Origin: Casp-actino8 sp037147055
Lineage (GTDB): Bacteria; Actinomycetota; Acidimicrobiia; Acidimicrobiales; Ilumatobacteraceae
Length of the DNA: 12,110 nt
Direction: 5' to 3'
Assembly: GCA_037147055.1 (NCBI GenBank)
Contig: JBAWVW010000058.1
Location: 1 to 12,110, forward strand
The translations under genes were made by a program, and so were the position numbers. Every line of letters starts with the position of its first letter. Position 1 is the stretch's first letter. Positions 1 through 6,953 of this stretch are shown here, piece after piece. The notes beneath the pieces are model-generated. The model did not search any database, was not told the origin of the DNA, and worked only from the letters and a program-made list of their open reading frames with translations.

Positions 1-294
1 GCCCTCACTGACGACGGTCAGTATTTAGTGATTGGCTTTGTGGCTGGTATTCCAAAACTCCCAGCGAATCAGGTGCTGTTACGAAACCGCCGCGTCATCG
101 GAGTTGACTGGGGTTCTTGGTCGGGCAGGAATCCCGAGTTGAACGAAGCCATGCTGCAAGAGGTTCTCGCTTTGATCGTTGCCGACAAACTTCATCCTGT
201 TGAACCTCGCACATATCCCCTTGCCAAGGCCGCTCAAGCACTACAGGACCTTGAGGATCGCAAGGTTGCTGGCAAGATCGCTTTAATCCCATAG
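1..294 (+). CDS. C-terminal part of a zinc-independent quinone oxidoreductase-like medium-chain dehydrogenase (left edge truncated)
   Basis: The reading frame is open from the first base and ends at TAG 292-294, giving the last 97 residues of a longer protein (family members are usually about 325 residues). The visible part has the C-terminal pattern of NADPH:quinone oxidoreductase-type MDR enzymes: a strand ending in LVIGFVAG, the segment IPKLPANQVLLRN, then VIGVDWG, a helix, and the closing KLHPVEPRTYPL...AAQALQDLEDRKVAGKIALIP-type segment. This is the end of the Rossmann domain plus the last strand of the catalytic domain. No zinc ligands are visible, as expected for the quinone-reductase branch. 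The enzyme would be a cytoplasmic NADPH-dependent reductase of quinones or enones; the substrate cannot be told. The GTG at 28 is an internal codon, not the start. It converges with the acyl-CoA synthetase gene, with only six bases between the two stops. Confidence 0.85.
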   Translation, partial: ALTDDGQYLVIGFVAGIPKLPANQVLLRNRRVIGVDWGSWSGRNPELNEAMLQEVLALIVADKLHPVEPRTYPLAKAAQALQDLEDRKVAGKIALIP

Positions 295-300
295 CCGATT

Positions 301-1998
301 TTAGATCAGGATTGAACCGCGATTACTTCTTTCAAACTTGGCCCGCAATGCATCAGCGTCACTTTTCGTGAACCTCTCAAAGCGAATTTCCTTACCTGTT
401 CGCCACCAGACCTGAGCATTCTCATTATTTTCAACATCGTGCCAACGACGCAAAACTAATTCGCGTTTGATCACCTTATTAGTTTGCGTGAGCGGAAGTT
501 GTTCAACAATGTGTACGAAAGTTGGCACCCACTTCGGACCGAGATCTGTTTGCTCGCCAAGAAATGCGGCAAATTCCACTGCATCCCATCGCGATTCTGG
601 TGCCAGTTGCAATGCGACCATCACCCGATCGCCAATTTCCGGATCAGGGACCCCGTACACGGCAGCCAAGATCACATCAGGATGACGCATCACGATACGT
701 TCAATAGGAGCGCCAGCGAAATTCTCTCCATCAACGCGCATCCAGTCGGCACTACGACCAGCAAAAAAGAAAAAACCATTTGCATCGCGATAGCCCAAGT
801 CGCCGGTCCAATAAGCACCGTTACGAATTCGCTCATTATTGGCTTCAACGTTATTCCAATATCCCTCAAAAGTTCCACGCCCTGAATTAACGATTTCGCC
901 TGTGGCCTCCTCGGCGTTCATCAGACGGCCATCACTATCAAACTGCGCTGGCGGGCACTCCTCCCCCGTCTCGGGGCTTCGTACCGTGATACCGCCCTGA
1001 GGAGAAATGCCCAATGAACCTTGCGGCATTCCTGGAACACGAACGATGCTTACTCCGCCTTCGGTCTGACCATATCCATCAGTGAGTTTGCAGCCGAAAC
1101 GTTCGGCGAAGCGTTCCAAATCCATTTCGGATCCCTCGTTTCCAAAACCGCGTTGTAACGGATTATCGGAATCCTCATCTTGTTCAGGGGTAGCCAAAAT
1201 GTAGGCCAAGGGTTTGCCGACATAATTGAAATACGTGGCGCCAAACTTGCGTACATCGCTTAAGAACTCACTGGCTGAAAATTTACGTCGTAAAGCGATA
1301 CAAGTACCGTTGACCAAACTGGGACCCCACGCCGTGAAGAGGGCATTGGAGTGGAACAACGGCATACAGATATATGTCGTGTCATCTGGCGTCAGGGCCA
1401 AGATGGACTTCATCGAAACCGCTACGGCACCTAGCCTCTGGTGACTTGTGATGACAGCTTTCGGAGCACCGCTAGTACCAGATGTGAAGAGTAAGAGAAA
1501 CGTGGCCGCAGGGTCAACTGGACAGTCCTGTGAGGATGGCAGTTCTGCGCCGAGATAAGAGTCCACGAGATCAAGATAATCCTGCGACTCAGTCACAAGA
1601 ACGGAACCGTTAGCGTCACCGAGATCAAGACCATCAAGCAAAGCCGTCTGGTGTTCTTCAGTAATCACGATCTGACATGCGGTGTGAACAATATCGCGCG
1701 CTAACTCGACCCCACGACGAGTTGGGTTAATGCCAACGACTACTGAACCCGTCACCGCCGCCACTCCCAGCCACAACGTGAATTCAGGGGTGTTGTCCAG
1801 CAAAACACCAATGTGGGGCGGTGTGTCTCGGGGTCTCTGCGCTAAGACTTTGCGCCACAGCGCAGCTCGGGCGGCAACTTGCACACACCATTGGCGGTAT
1901 GTCATCGAAATTTCTTCAAAGCGAATCGCCACATTGTCATCATCGGCGCGTGCCCGCACATGATCGGCAAAAGTCAGTACCTCATTCTCAGAGTCCAC
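301..1998 (-). CDS. fadD17: FadD17-like acyl-CoA synthetase (AMP-forming)
   Basis: This 565-residue ANL-superfamily ligase forms an acyl-adenylate and then an acyl-CoA. Seen: the ATP/AMP P-loop FTSGTSGAPK (T172-G177 at its core), YGQTEGG (Y309-G315), the ribose-binding Asp in TGDLGYRD (D400), the hinge-region WMRVDGEN (D423), and the adenylation lysine region QTNKVIKREL (K508). From memory, long stretches match Mycobacterium tuberculosis FadD17 (502 residues), notably around LLDNTPEF, MPLFHSNA, ALRRKFSAS, GATYxNYVGKPL and DWMRVDGEN. The roughly 50-residue C-terminal tail is longer than in FadD17. FadD17 has been assigned to CoA activation of steroid side chains in cholesterol catabolism, so a steroid-like or branched carboxylate is plausible here, but substrate is inference. 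It starts at GTG 1998, supported by a ribosome binding site at 2004-2009 and by an 11-bp overlap with the upstream gene. It is the last gene of the operon and is probably cytoplasmic. Confidence 0.9.
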   Translation of the reverse strand: MDSENEVLTFADHVRARADDDNVAIRFEEISMTYRQWCVQVAARAALWRKVLAQRPRDTPPHIGVLLDNTPEFTLWLGVAAVTGSVVVGINPTRRGVELARDIVHTACQIVITEEHQTALLDGLDLGDANGSVLVTESQDYLDLVDSYLGAELPSSQDCPVDPAATFLLLFTSGTSGAPKAVITSHQRLGAVAVSMKSILALTPDDTTYICMPLFHSNALFTAWGPSLVNGTCIALRRKFSASEFLSDVRKFGATYFNYVGKPLAYILATPEQDEDSDNPLQRGFGNEGSEMDLERFAERFGCKLTDGYGQTEGGVSIVRVPGMPQGSLGISPQGGITVRSPETGEECPPAQFDSDGRLMNAEEATGEIVNSGRGTFEGYWNNVEANNERIRNGAYWTGDLGYRDANGFFFFAGRSADWMRVDGENFAGAPIERIVMRHPDVILAAVYGVPDPEIGDRVMVALQLAPESRWDAVEFAAFLGEQTDLGPKWVPTFVHIVEQLPLTQTNKVIKRELVLRRWHDVENNENAQVWWRTGKEIRFERFTKSDADALRAKFERSNRGSILI

Positions 1999-4105
1999 GG
2001 GCTACCTCATGAGCTGAATGCATGGCACCTTCGATGTAGTCAACTGACTTGGCATCACCGATGATGTGTACGGGAACTGACAAGTTCTGTAGCGAGTCCG
2101 CCACACTGGAATCTGGATGCACATCTGATGCCACCACCACGGTGTCTGCGCGCACTTCAAATTCTTCTTCACCAAGGCGATAACGAACACTCACTGGACT
2201 AATGGAGATGACCGATACTTCGCGTATCAAGACAACCCCATGCTTGCTTGCTGCACTCACCGCAGTCCAACGCCTCGGCATCGCCATGGGAAGACCCATA
2301 TGCTGACCTTGCTCCAAAATTGTAACGAGGCGATGTCGTTGCGCTAAAAATTCAGCAAGTTCAAGTCCAACCAAACTCCCACCAATAACTACGACTCGTT
2401 TACCCACCGGCATCCACGATTTGGAGAGCGTGCGCAACCGCGCCGCGTTACGTAATAATCCGATGGAGCGTCCAGCACTGATCAAGCTCCGTTCCAAGCG
2501 ACTGAGTGATTGAACATTGGCATCGTCATCTCCTTCGATCAAGGAGCGCAAAGCATCGCCAGTCAAAACGTGTGGCAAATCTGCACCTGGGACATCTGGT
2601 AGCCCACGGCGAGCTCCAGTAGCCACAATCACCTCATCTGGATTCAATGCTCTGATGACCTCGCTCGTGGCCATTGTTGAGAGCAACACATCAACGCCCA
2701 GTCGCTGAATCTCAAATGTCAGCCAATCGAGAAGCGGACCGTTGGCTGGGGTCGTCAATTGTGAAAACCACAATGTGCCACCAAGTCGTGAACCCTTTTC
2801 AATGAGTGTGACTTTGGCACCGCGAGTAGCGGCGACACGGGCCGCCTCCATACCACCGGGTCCGCCACCAATGACCACAATATGTTTCGCTTTGAACATC
2901 GGGGCGAGTACTGCAACGCTTTCATGACACAGAGCAGGATTCACTGCGCACTTCGGATTTCCGTCAAAAAAGTTTTGCTCAACGCAGACATAACAATTGA
3001 TGCATGGTCGCACAGAGCGATACTGACCCCGTTGAAGTTTGATAACTAAATCTGAGTCTGCCAATAATTGGCGACCCATGGAAACAAAATCGCATTCCCC
3101 AGCGGCGATCATGGCATTGGCCACTTCTGGCAAGATCCGACCCACAGCCACAACGGGAATAGTCACATGCTGTTTGATCTTTTTCGCAAAATCGCGGTAC
3201 TGGGCGATTTCTGTTGGTAATGGACCTTGAGTGAAGTCAGCGAAGGGATTGTGCGCATTGGCTGAAACATGAATCGCATCTGCACCTGCCTCTTCGATGA
3301 AAGCAGCGGCTCGTGCTGTCTCCTCTGGTCGTAGACCATCCTCAAGGCCATATTCATAGCCATTCACCCGCACAAGTACTGGATAGTTTTTGCCAACGAC
3401 CGCCTTCACCGCGCGAACGACCTCGCACGTCAGGCGAACACGATTTTCTAAGGATCCACCCCAGCGGTCCTCGCGTTTGTTGTATCCCCGCGAGAGAAAT
3501 GATGACAGCAAGTAACCGTGAGCGGCGTGAATTTCTATGGCATCGACACCCGCCAGTTGCACCCTTCGAGCCGCTTGAGCAAATTGATCAATGACCCATG
3601 CCAGATCATCTTCATCGGCAACTTTGTGGGTTGCTTTTTTTCCTTGTGTGGCGGTTGCCAAAGCCATTAACTCCGACATTGGATTGTCGCGCAGGGCGCT
3701 CATATCCATCTGACCTTCGAACAACGAAGGCACCAGTTGTGGACGCCCTTGCGCCACATCAACACTTGCAGTTTTTCCGTGGTGACATAACTGCATACAT
3801 AACTTGCCTCCGGCGGCATGTACCGAATCAGCCAAGCGCCGAATGCCGGGAATAAAACGATCATCAGAAAATGCTGGCTGGTGAAGCGAGGTCGCTCCTA
3901 TCGGCCAGGCAACTGCACCCGTTCCGGTAATCACCATTGCTGTCCCACCTGCCGCTCGCGCGCTGTAGTGGGCAATTTCGCCATCACTCATTTCACCGTC
4001 AACGCAGAGATTCATATCCATCGCCGGCATCAGCACCCGATTGGATAACTCAAGCCCGGCAATACGCCCGGGCGATAGAAGGGCATCAAAAGAAGGTGTA
4101 CTCAT
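1988..4105 (-). CDS. FMN/4Fe-4S/FAD NADH:flavin oxidoreductase (2,4-dienoyl-CoA reductase / TMADH / BaiCD-BaiH architecture)
   Basis: This 705-residue cytoplasmic oxidoreductase has three parts. Residues ~1-350 form an old-yellow-enzyme FMN barrel, beginning LLSPGRIAGLELSNRVLMPAM and carrying H193-A-A-H196-G-Y198-L, an HxxH pair plus Tyr as in carbonyl-binding OYEs such as YqjM. A 4Fe-4S cluster follows, with cysteines C368, C371, C374 and C386 (CX2CX2CX11C). Residues ~405-705 hold an FAD fold (GGGPGG, 413-418) with an inserted NAD(P)H fold (GGSLVG, 575-580) and a closing IGDAK motif. E. coli FadH (672 residues) has CX2CX3C; the CX2CX2C spacing here is closer to trimethylamine dehydrogenase. 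The usual role is NAD(P)H-driven reduction of a conjugated double bond, often in an acyl- or steroid-CoA. It starts at ATG 4105, 19 bp after the permease fusion, with purine-rich GAGAGA upstream, and its end overlaps the acyl-CoA synthetase. Family is certain; substrate unknown. Confidence 0.9.
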   Translation of the reverse strand: MSTPSFDALLSPGRIAGLELSNRVLMPAMDMNLCVDGEMSDGEIAHYSARAAGGTAMVITGTGAVAWPIGATSLHQPAFSDDRFIPGIRRLADSVHAAGGKLCMQLCHHGKTASVDVAQGRPQLVPSLFEGQMDMSALRDNPMSELMALATATQGKKATHKVADEDDLAWVIDQFAQAARRVQLAGVDAIEIHAAHGYLLSSFLSRGYNKREDRWGGSLENRVRLTCEVVRAVKAVVGKNYPVLVRVNGYEYGLEDGLRPEETARAAAFIEEAGADAIHVSANAHNPFADFTQGPLPTEIAQYRDFAKKIKQHVTIPVVAVGRILPEVANAMIAAGECDFVSMGRQLLADSDLVIKLQRGQYRSVRPCINCYVCVEQNFFDGNPKCAVNPALCHESVAVLAPMFKAKHIVVIGGGPGGMEAARVAATRGAKVTLIEKGSRLGGTLWFSQLTTPANGPLLDWLTFEIQRLGVDVLLSTMATSEVIRALNPDEVIVATGARRGLPDVPGADLPHVLTGDALRSLIEGDDDANVQSLSRLERSLISAGRSIGLLRNAARLRTLSKSWMPVGKRVVVIGGSLVGLELAEFLAQRHRLVTILEQGQHMGLPMAMPRRWTAVSAASKHGVVLIREVSVISISPVSVRYRLGEEEFEVRADTVVVASDVHPDSSVADSLQNLSVPVHIIGDAKSVDYIEGAMHSAHEVARGL
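2004..2009 (-). promoter_or_regulatory. Ribosome binding site of the acyl-CoA synthetase gene
   Basis: Read on the minus strand the bases are TGAGGT, five bases before the GTG at 1998. It lies inside the last codons of the upstream oxidoreductase gene. It supports the GTG as the true start; the next in-frame Met is about 31 codons downstream. Confidence 0.6.
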
Positions 4106-4124
4106 CAGCGTTATCTCTCAGCCT

Positions 4125-6953
4125 TCATCGATTGGAAGTGTTGCTGCGTTCAATAGCCCGATCATCAGTCCCTAAATAACTGGCGATCACGGCCGAGTTG
4201 CTGCGAATTGACGTTGGGTCACCCTCGGCAATCACTTGCCCCGCTTCAAGACAATAGATGCGATCCGAAATTGCCATAACCATTGGCATGTCGTGTTCAA
4301 TGATCAAAATCGCTGCCCCGAGATCCTTCTGGATCAAGCGAATCAGCGGCCCGAAGGCTTCCGTTTCGCGCTGTGCGACTCCTGCTGTTGGTTCGTCAAG
4401 AAGCATCAATTTGGAATCCAAGGCGATTAACGAACCAAGTTCAACAATGCGTCGCGTACCCGTAGATAATTCGCCCATCAGCGAATCAGCGTAACGACCG
4501 AGTCCTAGATAGGTAATGATCTCGTCGGACTCGCGTCGCTTACGACCCTCGGCTCGAGGTGATGGTGGCAGGCCAAATAACGATGGAACAAGTAACGAAC
4601 GTTGTCGTGATTCAAGAGCAACCTTTAATGTTTCGCGAACAGTCAGCGAACTGAAAAGTTTGGCATTCTGGAAGGCACGCCCTTGACCAAGGCGGGCACG
4701 CTGATGCGCAGACATCGAAGAAACATCTTGGCCAAATAGTTCAATCACTCCCGAAGACGGTACGAAACCTGACACAGCGTTGACGATCGTTGTCTTGCCA
4801 GCGCCGTTGGTGCCGATCAAACCGACAACTTCTCCAACACCAACTTCGAGCGAGACACCATTAACGATGACTCGTCCACCCAAAATAACGCTCAGCCCAT
4901 TGACTCTGAGCGGCACTCCCGTTAACGGAGTATGTTTCGATGCTGATGACAATGAAGAAATTTCTGCACCTTCTTGGCGAACAGGTGGCTTCCACCCATT
5001 TCGACGAGCGATACCAGACAATACGTTGTCGCGCACCGAGTGCACAATGGAGATCAAACCACTGGGGAAATACAGCAACACAATCAGCATGCCGAATCCG
5101 CTGGCGAACAATTCCACTTGCTTCGTACCGTCGAAAACCATCGGCACGGCAATGATCAGCAAGGTTCCAAGAACGGCACCAGTAATGGAACCAATGCCAC
5201 CGACAACGGCAACTGCCACGATTCGCAGCGACTCGTCAAAGTCAAACAGCAATCCATCGACTTTAAATTGAGCGTTGCGCGCCACCAAAGGCAGCAGTCC
5301 ACCGGCGAGAGCCGCTAGCCCCCCGGACACGGCAAAGGCCAACAACTTGGCGCGAGCCGGCGCCACCGTATAAGCCGCTGCTGCCGTCTCATTATCGCGA
5401 GTCGCAATGATCGAGCGCCCGATTCCAGTGCGGCGGATTCGCCACACGACCAAGATTGCCAAAACAGCGATGAACAAGCAGAAATAATAGATGCCGTCGA
5501 AGTCCTTGCCCTGAACGGTCCAAAACAATAAGCGGAAACCCTTCACACGATCAACATTGAGTTGCGCCGAACCTCCGCCACCGGGAGCAAATCTTTCACC
5601 AACAATGAACCATGAGCGAATCGCTAAACCGAAACCAAGCGTGACAACAGCGAGATATAAACCCTTCACTCGCAAGGCCGGAATGCCCACGATGACTGCG
5701 GCCAGCACACCCCATGCGACACCGATTGGCAAGGCCACAAGATATGGCAATGAGTTGGCGTAGTAGATGGTCAAATATGATCCAAGGGCTACAAAACCAA
5801 ATTGGCCTAATGACAATTGTCCACCCCAACCCGTCACCACAGTTACAGACAAGGCAATGATCAAATACACAGGAACTGCGGCAAACTTCAGCATCTCACT
5901 CGGCTTGTCAACTTGACTAGGTACCACGAGAGCAAGCGCCGTTATTGATAAAAGGCCAAGGACTGTCAGTGATCGGTACAGCGGATGACTGGTCAACTCC
6001 ACTCTTGCAGAGCGCACTTTCGACGTGAGCTGCCATGATTCATCACGCATTGATTCTGAACGGCCGAGTGTAAACAAGACAACTACGAGAATCACAAATA
6101 ACATAGCGATATTTGCACCTTTGGGAAGGTCACCTCCCAAGGACCACGTGACAAGCATTCGGTCAACAACACCAGCCACAAGTCCACCAACGAGAGTCCA
6201 GCCAAATGATTTCATTCGCCCGACCATCGCCGCAATGAGCGATAACAACAACAACTTTGGCCCTAATGCATTTTGTACTGAGGCCAGCGATCCGCCTTGA
6301 AGCGGAGCGATGAGAAGCGCGCTCAGTGCTGCTAGAAGTCCGCCCAACGCCCACACTTTCGTGGAAACAGAACGCACACCGATGCCTGCCAATCGAGCCG
6401 CAGGAAAGTTGTCTGCGGTAGCTCGTACCTGCATCCCAAAATGGCTGCGATGGAAAAGCCAACCGAGAAAAAGCATCAACACTGGCACCACTAACAACAC
6501 GGTCAGTTGTGGCCCAGTCAGCGTGAGTCCAGCGATCTCCCAACTCCCGCCGATGAGGACTGGAAAAGTCACGCTTGTTGCTTGTTCGTCGGGAATCGGT
6601 AAGCGCAATTGCAACAACTGCACAACTTGAGTCAGACCTAAGGTGGCAACGAATAACAACAGTCGCGGTTGAGTGAATAGTCGGCGTAAAACAAGTTCAG
6701 CAGCGACTCCGAGAACCACACCACAGATCAATGCCAGAGGTAAGGACAAACCGTAGGAAACGTTGTAACGGATCTGCAGTACAGCCATGACATATCCGCC
6801 GAACGCACCGATTTGTCCTTGGGCGAAGTTAATCACTCCAGTTGCTCGATAGATCAACAACAATCCGAAAGCCACGAGGGCATACACCAAACCTTGAATC
6901 AAACCATCAAGCAGAATGTCTCCAGAAAATGTCAAAGCGATCATTGAACTCAC
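4125..6953 (-). CDS. LivH-LivM-LivG fusion: branched-chain amino acid-type ABC transporter, two permeases and one ATPase in one chain
   Basis: This 942-residue inner-membrane protein joins three Liv subunits normally made separately. Residues ~1-295 are LivH-like, with GVINFAQGQIGAFGGY (N42 onward) and multiple hydrophobic helices. Residues ~325-645 are LivM-like, with GWGGQLSLGQ at 375-384 followed by FGFVALGSY, and RVKGLYLAVVTLGFG. Residues ~680-930 are a LivG-like ATPase: Walker A GTNGAGKTT (714-722), signature LSTGT (829-833), Walker B LMLLDEP (D853, E854), and H-loop His H887. The family imports amino acids, amides, urea or other small organic acids with a periplasmic-type binding protein. 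It overlaps the upstream MFS-LivF gene by four bases (GTGA), which supports the GTG start at 6953; ATG 6944 is an in-frame alternative. The reverse strand reads TGAGGGGG just before the start. The partner ATPase (LivF) and the binding protein are adjacent genes, so the complete importer is encoded here. Ligand cannot be read from sequence. Confidence 0.92.
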   Translation of the reverse strand: MSSMIALTFSGDILLDGLIQGLVYALVAFGLLLIYRATGVINFAQGQIGAFGGYVMAVLQIRYNVSYGLSLPLALICGVVLGVAAELVLRRLFTQPRLLLFVATLGLTQVVQLLQLRLPIPDEQATSVTFPVLIGGSWEIAGLTLTGPQLTVLLVVPVLMLFLGWLFHRSHFGMQVRATADNFPAARLAGIGVRSVSTKVWALGGLLAALSALLIAPLQGGSLASVQNALGPKLLLLSLIAAMVGRMKSFGWTLVGGLVAGVVDRMLVTWSLGGDLPKGANIAMLFVILVVVLFTLGRSESMRDESWQLTSKVRSARVELTSHPLYRSLTVLGLLSITALALVVPSQVDKPSEMLKFAAVPVYLIIALSVTVVTGWGGQLSLGQFGFVALGSYLTIYYANSLPYLVALPIGVAWGVLAAVIVGIPALRVKGLYLAVVTLGFGLAIRSWFIVGERFAPGGGGSAQLNVDRVKGFRLLFWTVQGKDFDGIYYFCLFIAVLAILVVWRIRRTGIGRSIIATRDNETAAAAYTVAPARAKLLAFAVSGGLAALAGGLLPLVARNAQFKVDGLLFDFDESLRIVAVAVVGGIGSITGAVLGTLLIIAVPMVFDGTKQVELFASGFGMLIVLLYFPSGLISIVHSVRDNVLSGIARRNGWKPPVRQEGAEISSLSSASKHTPLTGVPLRVNGLSVILGGRVIVNGVSLEVGVGEVVGLIGTNGAGKTTIVNAVSGFVPSSGVIELFGQDVSSMSAHQRARLGQGRAFQNAKLFSSLTVRETLKVALESRQRSLLVPSLFGLPPSPRAEGRKRRESDEIITYLGLGRYADSLMGELSTGTRRIVELGSLIALDSKLMLLDEPTAGVAQRETEAFGPLIRLIQKDLGAAILIIEHDMPMVMAISDRIYCLEAGQVIAEGDPTSIRSNSAVIASYLGTDDRAIERSNTSNR

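Noticed and set aside
7..22. Palindrome ACTGAC-GACG-GTCAGT resembling the operator motif
   Set aside because: It lies inside a coding region, has a four-base spacer instead of one, and matches the operator only in GAC/GTC. It is likely chance.
4780..5271. Plus-strand 163-codon open frame within the LivHMG gene
   Set aside because: It is a Thr/Pro-rich shadow of the LivM/LivG coding strand with no start context or recognisable domain.
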